A DNA stretch of 64,000 nucleotides from Mesorhizobium loti CJ3sym (GTDB taxonomy: Bacteria > Pseudomonadota > Alphaproteobacteria > Rhizobiales > Rhizobiaceae), in the NCBI RefSeq assembly GCF_000472785.1, contig NZ_AXAL01000007.1, positions 62,001 through 126,000 of the forward strand, in the 5' to 3' direction. Each line of letters begins with the position of its first letter. The first letter of the stretch is position 1. The translations under genes and the position numbers were made by a program. Shown here one piece after another: positions 23,549-33,017 of the stretch. The notes below the pieces were generated by a model. That model searched no databases, was not told the DNA's origin, and was given only the letters and a program-made list of their open reading frames with translations.

Positions 23549-26185
23549 CTACCCTTTTTTCTTCGCTGCCGGCTTCTTTGAAGCCGGTTTTTTTGCGGCT
23601 GCCTTCTTGGCTGCCGGCGCCTTGGCCGCCGCTGCCTTGCGGAACGGCTTCTTGCCACCGCCGCCCTTGGCTTCCTTCTCGGCAATCAGCGCCAGCGCAT
23701 CCTCGATCGTCACCGACTGCGGATCCTTGCCTTTCGGCAGCGTGGCGTTGACCTTGCCGAAATTGACGTAAGGCCCGTATTTGCCGTCGCGCACGACGAT
23801 CTTGCCGCCGCCATCGGGATGGTCGCCAAGCTCCTTGAGCGCAGCGGCAGTGCCGCCATTACGGCCGCCCTTGCCCTTCGACTGCTTCTCGGCAATCACC
23901 GTGACGGCGCGGTTGAGGCCGATGGAGAACACATCCTCGATGCTTTCAAGATTGGCGTAGGTGCCATCATGCAGCACGAACGGGCCGTAACGGCCGAGCC
24001 CTGCCGAGATCATCTTGGAAGTTTCTGGATGCTTGCCGATATCGCGCGGCAGCGCCAGCAGGGCCAGCGCCTTCTCATGGTCGATCGACTCGGGTGTCCA
24101 GCCCTTGGGCAGGCTGGAGCGCTTGGCTTCCTTGCCGTCGCCGCGCTGTAGATAGGGGCCGAAGCGGCCCGAGCGCAGCGTGATTTCCTCTGCCGTGTAA
24201 GGATCCTTGCCAAGCACCTTGGTGCCGTCGTCGCCGCCGCCATTCTCGCCATTCGGGTTGGCGGCGTCGCCGAGCTGGCGGGTAAACGAGCATTCGGGAT
24301 AGTTCGAGCAGCCGACAAAGGCGCCGAACTTGCCGAGCTTCAGCGACAGATTGCCCGAGCCGCATTTCGGGCAGATGCGTGGATTGGAGCCATCCTCACG
24401 CGTCGGGAACACCAGAGGCGCGAGTTCTTCATTCAGCGCATCGAGGACGTCGGTGACGCGCAGTTCCTTGATGTCGGCGACAGCGCCGGAAAAATCCTTC
24501 CAGAAGTCGCGCAGCACGTCCTTCCAGGCGAGCTTGCCGTCGGAAATCTCGTCGAGCTTTTCCTCGAGCGAGGCGGTGAAGTCATATTCGACATAGCGCT
24601 CGAAGAAGCTTTCCAGGAAGGCGGACAACAGGCGGCCCTTGGCCTGCGGCACCAGTCGGCGCTTGTCGATGGTGACGTAGTCGCGGTCTTCCAGCGTCTT
24701 CAGGATCGCGGTGTAGGTCGACGGGCGGCCGATACCGAGCTCTTCCAGCTTCTTGATCAGCGACGCCTCGGAATAGCGCGGCGGCGGCTCGGTGGTGTGC
24801 TGGGTGGCGTTGATTGCGTTGCGGGCAAGCCGCTCGCCGGCGCGGATTTCGGGCAAACGACGGTTTTCCTCGTCTTCCGCGTCGTCGTCCTTCTGGTCGG
24901 TGTAGGCGGCGATGAAGCCGTCGAAGCGAACGACTGAACCCACCGCACGCAGTTCCGCGGTGCGGGCGCCGTTTACGGCTTCGATCTCGACGGTGGTACG
25001 CTCGATCTCGGCCGATTGCATCTGGCTGGCGATGGCGCGTTTCCAGATCAACTCATAGAGCCGCATCTGGTCGGAATCGAGATATTGCCGGACCGATGCC
25101 GGACTGCGCATGAAATCCGTCGGTCGGATCGCTTCGTGCGCTTCCTGGGCGTTCTTGGCCTTGGCGGTGTATTGGCGTGGCTTTTCCGGCAGATATTTCG
25201 GGCCGAACTCCTTGGCGATGGCGTCGCGGGCTGCGTCGATCGCCTCGGGCGCCATCTGCACGCCGTCGGTTCGCATATAGGTGATCAGGCCGGTGGTCTC
25301 GCCGCCGATCTCCATACCTTCATAGAGCCGCTGCGCCACCTGCATGGTCCGCGTGGCGGAGAAGCCCAGCCCCGACGAGGCGGCCTGCTGCAGCGTCGAG
25401 GTGGTGAAGGGCGGACCGGGATTGCGCCTGGTCGGCTTGGCTTCGACGGACAGCGCCTTGAAGGTGGCGCCTTCGAGCATCGTCTTGATGTCGTCGGCCT
25501 GGGCCTTGTTGGCAATGTCGAGCTTTTGCAGCTTCTTGCGCTCGAACGCAGTCAGCCGTGCCTCGAAAGTGTCGTTGCGCGGGGTGCCGAGCAGAGCTGA
25601 TATCTGCCAATATTCCTCGCGGATGAAGCGTTCGATTTCGGATTCGCGGTCGCAGACGAGGCGAAGCGCCACCGACTGGACGCGGCCGGCGGAGCGGGCG
25701 CCCGGCAGCTTGCGCCACAGCACCGGCGACAGCGTAAAGCCGACGAGATAGTCGAGCGCGCGGCGGGCGAGATAGGCATCGACCAGCGGCGCATCGATCT
25801 GGCGCGGATTGGCCATCGCCTCCAGCACAGACGACTTGGTGATGGCGTTGAAAACGACACGGCTGACCGGCTTGTCCTTCAGCACGCGCTTCTGCTTCAG
25901 CACTTCCAGCACATGCCAGGAAATCGCTTCGCCCTCGCGATCCGGATCGGTGGCGAGGATCAGGCCGTCGGCATCCTTGACCGCGTTGGCGATGTCGGAG
26001 AGGCGCTTGCCCGAGGCAGTGTCGACCGCCCAGGACATGGCGAAGTCCTCGTCAGGACGCACGGAGCCATCCTTGGCCGGCAAATCGCGGACGTGGCCGA
26101 ACGAGGCCAGAACCTTATAGTTCTTGCCGAGATACTTATTGATTGTCTTCGCCTTGGCCGGCGATTCGACGACGACGACGTCCAT
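23549..26185 (-). CDS. topA: DNA topoisomerase I
   Basis: An 878-residue type IA topoisomerase relaxing negative supercoils. TOPRIM domain at the N terminus (VVVESPAKAKTI, with the acidic ATDPDREGEAI), active-site tyrosine about Tyr303 in GLITYMRTDGVQ, one clear Cys4 zinc ribbon (CPKCGSGNLS...CSNYPEC) at about residues 595-625, then several FGPY-type topoisomerase C-terminal repeats and a Lys/Ala-rich tail. In many relatives dprA lies upstream; here there is a 367-base gap with a palindrome, then a secreted-protein gene. Confidence 0.98.
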   Translation of the reverse strand: MDVVVVESPAKAKTINKYLGKNYKVLASFGHVRDLPAKDGSVRPDEDFAMSWAVDTASGKRLSDIANAVKDADGLILATDPDREGEAISWHVLEVLKQKRVLKDKPVSRVVFNAITKSSVLEAMANPRQIDAPLVDAYLARRALDYLVGFTLSPVLWRKLPGARSAGRVQSVALRLVCDRESEIERFIREEYWQISALLGTPRNDTFEARLTAFERKKLQKLDIANKAQADDIKTMLEGATFKALSVEAKPTRRNPGPPFTTSTLQQAASSGLGFSATRTMQVAQRLYEGMEIGGETTGLITYMRTDGVQMAPEAIDAARDAIAKEFGPKYLPEKPRQYTAKAKNAQEAHEAIRPTDFMRSPASVRQYLDSDQMRLYELIWKRAIASQMQSAEIERTTVEIEAVNGARTAELRAVGSVVRFDGFIAAYTDQKDDDAEDEENRRLPEIRAGERLARNAINATQHTTEPPPRYSEASLIKKLEELGIGRPSTYTAILKTLEDRDYVTIDKRRLVPQAKGRLLSAFLESFFERYVEYDFTASLEEKLDEISDGKLAWKDVLRDFWKDFSGAVADIKELRVTDVLDALNEELAPLVFPTREDGSNPRICPKCGSGNLSLKLGKFGAFVGCSNYPECSFTRQLGDAANPNGENGGGDDGTKVLGKDPYTAEEITLRSGRFGPYLQRGDGKEAKRSSLPKGWTPESIDHEKALALLALPRDIGKHPETSKMISAGLGRYGPFVLHDGTYANLESIEDVFSIGLNRAVTVIAEKQSKGKGGRNGGTAAALKELGDHPDGGGKIVVRDGKYGPYVNFGKVNATLPKGKDPQSVTIEDALALIAEKEAKGGGGKKPFRKAAAAKAPAAKKAAAKKPASKKPAAKKKG

Positions 26186-26552
26186 GAGGTCTCATTATCA
26201 GCTGTGATGCGGCAGAAGAATTCCGCTGCGCGCGACGAAATCTCGGTTCTGTATGTCGCTCACATGGCCGCGCTTTCGCATCCGGTCAAGGGGAAGCGCC
26301 CAAATTGCGGGGCACTCCGCAGCAATACACTCTTAGAGTGTATGTAGAAAATCACAGAATTTTGGCTTTGAGGAGGATGGCACGGAGCCGGCGGAAACAG
26401 CCCGTTTCATGTTCGGCGAGTCGATGCGTTCCACCACACACAGGACAGCGACCAGATATCACCCTCTCTCAAAAAACCGGCCGCCGGCTGCACGGAGGGT
26501 GCCCGGCGACCAGTTGATATCCCACCTAGTAAGCGGGAATAGGCTTCCAGGC
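26186..26552. other. 367-base intergenic region upstream of topA
   Basis: No convincing gene. It holds the palindrome at 26325-26343 and a 44-codon plus-strand ORF beginning ATG 26378 whose GAGGAGG abuts the start codon and whose product is arginine-rich and unconvincing. The stretch around 26320-26365 is locally AT-rich, suitable for a promoter of topA. Confidence 0.4.
26325..26343. promoter_or_regulatory. Perfect palindrome ATACACTC-TTA-GAGTGTAT, possible operator
   Basis: Two 8-bp arms separated by 3 bases, in an AT-rich patch 140 bases upstream of the topA start and 210 bases beyond the end of the secreted-protein gene. Symmetry and size fit a dimeric repressor site (MarR, TetR or GntR type). 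No dedicated regulator lies next to it. Confidence 0.4.
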
Positions 26553-26930
26553 TCAGTCGGCCTTGACGATGTGCCAGACGTCGGCGACACCGTCGCCGGT
26601 CACGTCGCCAGCCTTCTTGTCCTTGATGAAGGTGTAGACCGGCTTGCCGTCATAAGCCCACATCTTGGTGCCGTCGGTGCGGTCGACAACGCTCCATTCG
26701 TCGTCGGCCTTGGCGCCGGCCTCGGCCTTCAGCGGCGGCCAGTTGGTGGCGCATTTGTCGTAGCAGTTGGTCTTGCCCTTCTCGTCCTTATCATAGGTGT
26801 AAAGCGTCATGCCGTTGGCGTCGGTGTAGATCTTGGTGCCATTGACCTCGGCTTCCTTCCACGCCTCGGCGGCGAAGGAGGCGGCGGTGCTGAGCAAAAG
26901 CGCGGCCAGCCCTACGGTTATGGTCTTCAT
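26553..26930 (-). CDS. Secreted COG4315-type protein with Yx(F/W/Y)xxD repeats
   Basis: A 125-residue protein with signal peptide (MKTITVGLAALLLSTAASFA). The mature part carries the lipoprotein-repeat pattern: TLYTYDKDEKGKTNCYDKC, WPPL, and PVYTFIKDKKAGDVTGDGV..WHIV, with one Cys pair. Proteins of this COG4315 group are small periplasmic or lipoproteins of unknown role. There is no lipobox, so it is likely soluble. GGGAGA lies just upstream of the ATG. It is divergent from ccdA (270 bases between the starts). Confidence 0.88.
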   Translation of the reverse strand: MKTITVGLAALLLSTAASFAAEAWKEAEVNGTKIYTDANGMTLYTYDKDEKGKTNCYDKCATNWPPLKAEAGAKADDEWSVVDRTDGTKMWAYDGKPVYTFIKDKKAGDVTGDGVADVWHIVKAD

Positions 26931-27200
26931 GGAAATCTCCCTGGCTGATACTTGGAGACGCGCGGGAAATCGCGGTCTCGTTGTGTCAACGCCTGGCGGT
27001 CGCGGTATCTTCCCGAGAGGATTGGGAATCGATCGCCGGCAGGCCGGTAACAATTCTCCTGTTCCGGTCGTACTTGGATGGTGGCGCAGCGGGATTCCCG
27101 GCCAGTTCGATTGCCGGACAGCGACTGGTTGCCACACATTGGTGATTGGCGCACAGGCCAGAGCGCCGCTATATCGTCGCCAAACAGTCGGAGCTTTGGA

Positions 27201-27947
27201 ATGGCATTGGACATCGGCTATGTCAGCGCGGTCGGAGCGGGCGCCATCTCGTTCCTGTCGCCATGCGTGCTGCCGCTGGTGCCGCCCTATCTCTGCTATA
27301 TGGCTGGCGTGTCGGTCGACGATTTTCGCGGCAATGCGGGTGCAACGGCAAGGCAGGGCGCACGCGGTGCGCTGCTTTACTCTTCTATCGCCTTCGTGCT
27401 CGGCTTCTCCACAGTGTTCGTGGCGCTCGGCGCCGGCGCCTCGACCATCGGCCGGCTGCTGCGCGTCTGGCAGGAACCGCTGGCGATGGGCGCCGGCGTG
27501 CTGATCATCCTGATGGGCCTGAATTTCCTCGGCATATTGCGCATTCCGCTGCTGTCGCGCGAGGCGCGCTTTCAGTCGCAGGGCAAGCCGGCCAGCGCCG
27601 TCGCCGCCTATGTCATGGGCCTCGCCTTCGCCTTCGGCTGGACGCCGTGCATCGGCCCGGTGCTGGGGCCGATCCTGACGCTGGCCGGCGGCCGTGAAAC
27701 GGTGGGCGAGGGCGCGCTGCTGCTCGCCGCCTATTCGCTCGGCCTCGGCATTCCGTTCCTGATCGCCGCTTTGTTCTCAGGCGCCTTCATGCGCTTCCTC
27801 GGCAAATTCCGCGTCCATCTCGGCCGCGTCGAAAAGGCCATCGGCGCGCTGCTGGTTGTCGCCGGCGTGTTTTTCCTGACCGGTGGTGTGCAGACGGTGT
27901 CTTACTGGCTGCTGGAGAATTTTCCGGTGCTGGGACGGCTGGGGTAG
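27201..27947 (+). CDS. ccdA: Cytochrome c biogenesis protein CcdA (thiol-disulfide electron transfer)
   Basis: A 248-residue six-helix membrane protein of the DsbD-beta/CcdA family that carries reducing equivalents from cytoplasmic thioredoxin to the periplasm for cytochrome c maturation. The two essential Cys are in helix motifs FLSPCVLPLVPPYLCYMAG and GWTPCIGPVLGPIL. The ATG at 27201 has GGAG 7-9 bases upstream; the open frame before it is not credible. No cytochrome gene is adjacent. Confidence 0.95.
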   Translation: MALDIGYVSAVGAGAISFLSPCVLPLVPPYLCYMAGVSVDDFRGNAGATARQGARGALLYSSIAFVLGFSTVFVALGAGASTIGRLLRVWQEPLAMGAGVLIILMGLNFLGILRIPLLSREARFQSQGKPASAVAAYVMGLAFAFGWTPCIGPVLGPILTLAGGRETVGEGALLLAAYSLGLGIPFLIAALFSGAFMRFLGKFRVHLGRVEKAIGALLVVAGVFFLTGGVQTVSYWLLENFPVLGRLG

Positions 27948-27949
27948 AG

Positions 27950-28195
27950 CTATTGGTCGCCGTCATTGTAATTGCTGGACGATCCCCGCCTTGTCACGGA
28001 ATTCAATATAAAAAAGCAAGCGACCGCGCCGGCTAAAGCGCATACGGGAACCAATATGAAGGCGTGTTCCAAGAAACCTGAAACATTTGAGTTTGACACT
28101 GAAATGAATGATAGGCCCAAGCCTACGACTGCGCCAACAAAGATGCAGGCTAACAGGCCGAAGGCGGCAACAACTAATTTAGATAAAACCTCCAT
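27950..28195 (-). CDS. Small hypothetical membrane protein, low-GC
   Basis: An 81-residue protein with two hydrophobic helices (LVVAAFGLLACIFVGAVVGL and FILVPVCALAGAVACFFIL) and a short polar tail with Ser and Asn runs. The ATG at 28195 has AAGG 8 bases upstream; an extended frame reaches 28243. Base composition and codon use are clearly more AT-rich than the neighbours, suggesting recent acquisition or weak selection. Stop codon lies 2 bases from the convergent ccdA stop. No family recognised. Confidence 0.5.
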   Translation of the reverse strand: MEVLSKLVVAAFGLLACIFVGAVVGLGLSFISVSNSNVSGFLEHAFILVPVCALAGAVACFFILNSVTRRGSSSNYNDGDQ

Positions 28196-28385
28196 GCATC
28201 TACCTTTTACGATGCGGAAATTTTTTGTAACAATGCCGACCAAACATTTATTTTGAATAAATCGACAAGATGGCGTCGTGCTTTAGCCCCTGCACTCAAT
28301 CGCATCGGAATTTAACCGCATTGGTGCAGCATGGCGCCGCTGCTAGCATGATTTGATTCCCAACCCCTTAATACGGTTGCCTCCC

Positions 28386-29762
28386 ATGAGCCAGAGATCC
28401 TGCCTGTCCGTTATCCTCGCCGCCGGTGAAGGCACGCGCATGAAGAGCGCGCTGCCGAAGGTGCTGCACCAGATCGCCGGGCTGCCGATGGTCGCTCATG
28501 TGGTGCTGGCAGCCGAAGCCGCCGGCGCCAGCGGCCAGGCGCTGGTGATTGGCCATGGCGCCGATGAGATGCGCAAGGCGGCGGCGAAGTTTGCGCCGAA
28601 GGCCGAGACCTTCGTACAGGAAAACCGGCTTGGTACAGCGCATGCGGTTCTTGCTGCTCGCGAAGCGATATCAAAGAGTTATGACGACGTCCTCGTGATG
28701 TTCGGCGACACGCCGCTGATCGATGCGGATGCCCTGACGGTGGCGCGGTTGAGGTTGGCGGAAGGTGCGGCTGTCGTTGTGATCGGCTTCCGCCCGCCCA
28801 ATCCGACCGGCTATGGCCGGCTGATCGAAAAGGATGGCAAGCTGATTGCCATCCGCGAGGAGAAGGACTGCAGTGCTGAGGAGAGAAAGATCGGCTTCTG
28901 CAATGCCGGCATGATGGCGGTGGCCGGGGCGCAGGCGCTGAAGCTGCTCGACGCTGTGGGCAACAAGAATGCCAAGGGCGAGTATTATCTGACTGACATT
29001 GTCGAGATCGCCAGCGCCCGGGGGCTCGACGTCGTTGCCACCGAAGCCAGTTTCGAAAGTGCGCTCGGCATCAACAACCGCGCCGAACTCGCGCAGGCCG
29101 AGGCCATCTGGCAGGCACGGCGCCGGCAGGAGGCAATGTTGTCGGGCGTGACATTGATTGCGCCGGAAACCGTTTATTTCTCGCACGATACCGAAATTGG
29201 CGCCGACACGATCGTCGAGCCGAATGTCTGGTTTGGTCCGGGCGTGAAGATCGCGACAGGCGCCAAGATTCACGCCTTCAGCCATATCGAAGGCGCAACC
29301 ATTGCGTCCAATTGCGATGTCGGTCCGTTCGCGCGGCTTCGCCCGGGCGCCGACCTCAAGCAGAAAGCCAAGGTCGGTAATTTCTGCGAGGTCAAGCAGG
29401 CCGTCATCGAGGAGGGCGCCAAGGTCAACCATTTGACCTATATCGGCGATGCCCGCGTTGGCGCAGGCGCCAATATCGGCGCCGGCACCATCACCTGCAA
29501 CTATGACGGCTATTCGAAATTCTTCACCGACATCGGCGAGGGCGCCTTTGTCGGTTCGAACTCCTCGCTGGTGGCGCCGGTTTCGATCGGCAAGGGCGGT
29601 TACATCGCGTCCGGCAGCGTCATCACCGAAAGCGTGCCCGACGATGCGCTGGCCTTTGGCCGCGCTCGCCAGAAGACGATCCCCGGCAAGGGCAAGGAAT
29701 TGCGCGAGCGGTTTGCGTCGGCCGCGGCGGCGAAGAAAAAGGCGGCTGGGGCAGACCACTAA
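28386..29762 (+). CDS. glmU: Bifunctional N-acetylglucosamine-1-P uridyltransferase / glucosamine-1-P acetyltransferase
   Basis: A 458-residue enzyme making UDP-GlcNAc for peptidoglycan and lipid A. The N-terminal pyrophosphorylase domain has [22 protein letters not shown] and the metal-site VMFGDTPL; the C-terminal left-handed beta-helix has hexapeptide repeats and the acetyltransferase residues around [14 protein letters not shown] and [16 protein letters not shown] at 28386 chosen over an upstream frame. glmS lies 0.6 kb downstream on the same strand with a small minus-strand gene between. Confidence 0.97.
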   Translation: MSQRSCLSVILAAGEGTRMKSALPKVLHQIAGLPMVAHVVLAAEAAGASGQALVIGHGADEMRKAAAKFAPKAETFVQENRLGTAHAVLAAREAISKSYDDVLVMFGDTPLIDADALTVARLRLAEGAAVVVIGFRPPNPTGYGRLIEKDGKLIAIREEKDCSAEERKIGFCNAGMMAVAGAQALKLLDAVGNKNAKGEYYLTDIVEIASARGLDVVATEASFESALGINNRAELAQAEAIWQARRRQEAMLSGVTLIAPETVYFSHDTEIGADTIVEPNVWFGPGVKIATGAKIHAFSHIEGATIASNCDVGPFARLRPGADLKQKAKVGNFCEVKQAVIEEGAKVNHLTYIGDARVGAGANIGAGTITCNYDGYSKFFTDIGEGAFVGSNSSLVAPVSIGKGGYIASGSVITESVPDDALAFGRARQKTIPGKGKELRERFASAAAAKKKAAGADH

Positions 29763-29765
29763 CGG

Positions 29766-30140
29766 TCAGCCGGCCGCCGTATCCCGACCGAAAGTGGCGG
29801 TCACCTCGATCTTGCCGACGATTGCCTTGTTGAAATCATTGAGGTCTTCGGCGGGTATCCAGTATTCCAAATGCGCCTTGCTGCCGGCATGCTCGACCCT
29901 GTAGCGGTTGAGAAAGCTTTTCAGCACATCGAACCGGGTGACGAAGCCCGCGCCGCTGGCCGGTACGTTCCAGTCGCGGGCGATCTGCGTCGCATAGGCT
30001 TCGGAGAGAACCGGATAGAAGATCGGCTGTTCGGGCAGGCGCGGCGGGAATTCGCGCATTGCCGATGCCTCGATCAGTTTCAGCTCTTCAGGCCCGACCG
30101 GACGCCAGAGTGTGACGGTTGGTGGTGTGGTTTCATTCAT
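29766..30140 (-). CDS. Hypothetical protein of the type annotated ADP-ribosylation/crystallin J1
   Basis: A 124-residue cytoplasmic protein, MNETTPPTVTLWRPVGPEEL... FPPRLPEQPIFYPVLSEAYATQIARDWNVP... GFVTRFDVLKSFLNRYRVEHAG... LEYWIPAEDLNDFNKAIVGKIEV. The same pattern occurs in widespread bacterial proteins annotated ADP-ribosylation/crystallin J1; the annotation basis is weak and I see no ADP-ribosyltransferase or hydrolase motif. It lies between glmU and glmS on the opposite strand, with its stop 4 bases from the glmU stop. Confidence 0.75.
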   Translation of the reverse strand: MNETTPPTVTLWRPVGPEELKLIEASAMREFPPRLPEQPIFYPVLSEAYATQIARDWNVPASGAGFVTRFDVLKSFLNRYRVEHAGSKAHLEYWIPAEDLNDFNKAIVGKIEVTATFGRDTAAG

Positions 30141-30348
30141 GCTCGAAGCTTAGCCAAATATTGCCGGAACGAGAACAGGATCGCCGAAAACCGAACAATT
30201 GCAGTAACCGGATTGCAAGAGCGGTCTGTCATGATGCATGCGTTCAGAAGCGTCCATTACAACGGACGAAATGCAATGTGATTTTCGCGGCGGGCCGGCC
30301 ATCCCTAAATAAGCGCTGGTTTTGCATGGGGAATCGGGGACTGTCTGC

Positions 30349-32172
30349 ATGTGCGGTATCGTTGGAATTGTCGGCCATTCGCAGGTTGCGCCGCTTATCG
30401 TCGATGCGCTGAAGCGATTGGAATATCGCGGCTATGACTCGGCCGGCGTCGCCACCATCGAGAAGGGGCAGCTCGGCCGCCGCCGTGCTGAAGGCAAGCT
30501 GGTCAATCTCGAACGCCGCCTCAAGGACGAGCCGCTCGACGGCACGATCGGCATCGGCCACACCCGCTGGGCGACGCATGGCGTGCCCAACGAGACCAAC
30601 GCGCATCCGCATTTTTCCAATGGCGTCGCCATCGTCCATAACGGCATCATCGAGAATTTCGCCGAACTGCGCGACGAACTGATCCGCGACGGCTATTCCT
30701 TCTCGTCGCAGACCGATACCGAGGTCGTCGCTCATCTGGTGGCGCGGGAACTGGCCAAGGGGCTGGAGCCGGTCGAAGCCGCGCACCAGGCACTGAAGCG
30801 GCTGGAAGGCGCCTTTGCGCTGGCCATCATGTTCCAGGGCGACGAGGACCTGATCGTCGGCGCCCGCAACGGCCCGCCTTTGGCTGTCGGCCATGGCGAC
30901 GGCGAGATGTTTCTGGGCTCGGACGCCATCGCGCTGGCGCCGTTCACCAATTCGATCACCTATCTCGAAGACGGCGACTGGGCGGTGGTGCGCCGCAAGG
31001 GTGTCACCATCTTCGACATCGATGGCAAAAAGGTCGAGCGCAGGCGCCAGCAGTCGCTCTCGACCAGCTTCATGGTCGACAAGGGCAACCGTCGCCATTT
31101 CATGGAGAAGGAAATCCATGAACAGCCTGAAGTGATCTCGCACACGCTGGCCCATTACGTCGATTTCGTCTCCGGCGTCTCGAAGCCGCTCGACCTGCCA
31201 TTCGACTTTGCCAAGATCGGCCGGCTGGCAATCTCGGCTTGCGGCACCGCTTATCTCGCCGGCCTGATCGGCAAATACTGGTTCGAGCGCTATGCGCGGC
31301 TACCGGTCGATATCGATGTCGCCTCGGAGTTCCGCTATCGCGAAATGCCGCTTTCGGCCAATGATGCCGCTTTCTTCATCTCGCAATCGGGTGAGACCGC
31401 CGACACGCTGGCCTCGCTGCGCTACTGCCGCAAGGCCGGCATGAAGATCGGCGCCATCGTCAATGTGCGCGAATCGACGATGGCGCGCGAATCCGACGTC
31501 GTGCTGCCGACACTGGCCGGGCCGGAGATCGGCGTCGCCTCGACCAAGGCCTTTACCTGCCAGCTCTCGGTTTTGGCGTCTCTGGCCGTGCGCGCCGGCG
31601 TGGCGCGCGGCACTGTTTCCAAGGACCAGGAAAAGACCCTGGTGCGCGCGCTTTCGGAAGCGCCGCGCTATGCCAACCAGGTGCTCAAGCTTGAAGAGCA
31701 GATCGAGCGGATCGCGCGCGAACTCTCGCGCTACAAGGACGTGCTCTATCTCGGCCGCGACACCAATTTCCCGCTCGCCATGGAAGGCGCGCTCAAACTC
31801 AAGGAAATCTCCTACATCCATGCCGAAGGCTATGCGGCGGGCGAATTGAAGCACGGGCCTATCGCGCTGATCGACGAGAACATGCCGGTCATCGTGATTG
31901 CGCCGCATGACCGCATTTTCGAGAAAACCGTGTCCAACATGCAGGAAGTGGCGGCGCGCGGCGGCAAGATCATCCTGATCACCGACAGCAAAGGCGCGGC
32001 ACAGGTGAGCGTGAAGACGATGGAGACGATCATCCTGCCGGATGTGCCGGAGATCATCTCGCCGATCATCTATGCGCTGCCGATCCAGATGCTGGCCTAC
32101 TTCGCCGCCGTGTTCATGGGCACCGACGTCGACCAGCCGCGCAATCTGGCGAAGTCGGTGACGGTGGAGTAG
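30349..32172 (+). CDS. glmS: Glutamine-fructose-6-phosphate aminotransferase (isomerizing)
   Basis: A 607-residue enzyme making glucosamine-6-phosphate, the entry to amino-sugar synthesis. The N-terminal nucleophile is Cys2 (MCGIVGIVGH), with glutaminase residues in HTRWATHG and HNGIIENF; two SIS domains follow (ISACGTAYLAGLIGKYWFE and LYLGRDTNFPLAMEGALKLKEISY), ending PRNLAKSVTVE. It works in the same pathway as GlmU, 0.6 kb upstream. Upstream of it I see no glmS ribozyme-like structure. Confidence 0.97.
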   Translation: MCGIVGIVGHSQVAPLIVDALKRLEYRGYDSAGVATIEKGQLGRRRAEGKLVNLERRLKDEPLDGTIGIGHTRWATHGVPNETNAHPHFSNGVAIVHNGIIENFAELRDELIRDGYSFSSQTDTEVVAHLVARELAKGLEPVEAAHQALKRLEGAFALAIMFQGDEDLIVGARNGPPLAVGHGDGEMFLGSDAIALAPFTNSITYLEDGDWAVVRRKGVTIFDIDGKKVERRRQQSLSTSFMVDKGNRRHFMEKEIHEQPEVISHTLAHYVDFVSGVSKPLDLPFDFAKIGRLAISACGTAYLAGLIGKYWFERYARLPVDIDVASEFRYREMPLSANDAAFFISQSGETADTLASLRYCRKAGMKIGAIVNVRESTMARESDVVLPTLAGPEIGVASTKAFTCQLSVLASLAVRAGVARGTVSKDQEKTLVRALSEAPRYANQVLKLEEQIERIARELSRYKDVLYLGRDTNFPLAMEGALKLKEISYIHAEGYAAGELKHGPIALIDENMPVIVIAPHDRIFEKTVSNMQEVAARGGKIILITDSKGAAQVSVKTMETIILPDVPEIISPIIYALPIQMLAYFAAVFMGTDVDQPRNLAKSVTVE

Positions 32173-32264
32173 GCGGGTCAAACACGCACCTTTTAAAAAC
32201 TTCGCAGTTTCAAACCTCCTTCCAGTTCACTATGTTGCGCTGCAACCCGCGCCCCCGGTGAACC

Positions 32265-33017
32265 ATGTCCGATGCTCCGAAGACCTCCGGCATGACCCGG
32301 CTGAGGAACTATTTCCTCACAGGCTTCATCGTCTGCGCGCCGCTGGCGATCACCGCCTATATCGCCTGGTCGTTCATCGGCTGGGTCGATTCCTGGGTAA
32401 AGCCATACATTCCAGCACGTTACAGTCCCGACACCTATTTGCCGTTTCCGGTTCCGGGGTTCGGGCTGATCGTCGCGCTGATCCTGATCACGCTGATCGG
32501 TTTTCTCACCGCCAACATCGTCGGCCGCGCCATTGTCGGTTTCGGCGATCGCCTGCTTGGCCGGATGCCGCTGGTGCGCGGCATCTATGGTTCACTGAAG
32601 CAGATTTTCGAGACCGTGCTGTCGAACAAGGGCGACATGTTCCGCCAGGTCGGACTGGTCGAATATCCGCGCAAGGGCGTTTGGTCGCTGGTGTTCGTCG
32701 CCAGCGAGAAGGAAACCGAGATAAACCAGAAGCTCGACCAGGAAGGCGATCCGCTGATCGCCGTGTTCATGCCTTGCACGCCAAACCCGACGACCGGCTT
32801 CCTGATGTATGTGCTGAAATCCGACATTGTGCTGCTCGACATGACGATCGAAGAGGGCGCCAAGCTGATCGTGTCGGCCGGGCTGGTGGCGCCCGAGGTG
32901 AAAAGCAAGATGGTGACGCTGAATGGCGAGCCGATCAACGGAACGGTCGCCAATCCGCCGCTAGGGCCTCATCCGGCGCGCAAGAGCCGCACGGCCTCGT
33001 CGCGGCCGAACAAATAG
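32265..33017 (+). CDS. DUF502 membrane protein
   Basis: A 250-residue protein with two N-terminal transmembrane helices (YFLTGFIVCAPLAITAYIAWSFI and GFGLIVALILITLIGFLTANIVG) and a soluble domain containing PLVRGIYGSLKQIFETV and VFMPCTPNPTTGFLMYV, the DUF502 signature. The C-terminal ~17 codons overlap the 3' end of recG on the other strand by 49 bases (32969-33017). Function unknown. Confidence 0.92.
   Translation: MSDAPKTSGMTRLRNYFLTGFIVCAPLAITAYIAWSFIGWVDSWVKPYIPARYSPDTYLPFPVPGFGLIVALILITLIGFLTANIVGRAIVGFGDRLLGRMPLVRGIYGSLKQIFETVLSNKGDMFRQVGLVEYPRKGVWSLVFVASEKETEINQKLDQEGDPLIAVFMPCTPNPTTGFLMYVLKSDIVLLDMTIEEGAKLIVSAGLVAPEVKSKMVTLNGEPINGTVANPPLGPHPARKSRTASSRPNK

Noticed and set aside
21755-23581. 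608-codon plus-strand frame antisense to rnr
   Set aside because: The minus strand encodes an intact RNase R with all catalytic residues; this frame is His/Arg-rich shadow coding.
26305-26517. Plus-strand 70-codon frame with GAGGAGG near 26371
   Set aside because: The purine run touches the ATG at 26378 directly, leaving no spacing, and the product is an Arg-rich low-complexity peptide without conserved features.
28368-28674. Minus-strand frames across the glmU start (28368-28643, 28411-28674)
   Set aside because: They overlap a confident glmU coding region and lack start signals.
30141-30348. glmS ribozyme or riboswitch before glmS
   Set aside because: No conserved pseudoknot core could be seen; the 208-base leader is ordinary and the ribozyme is mainly known from Gram-positive bacteria.
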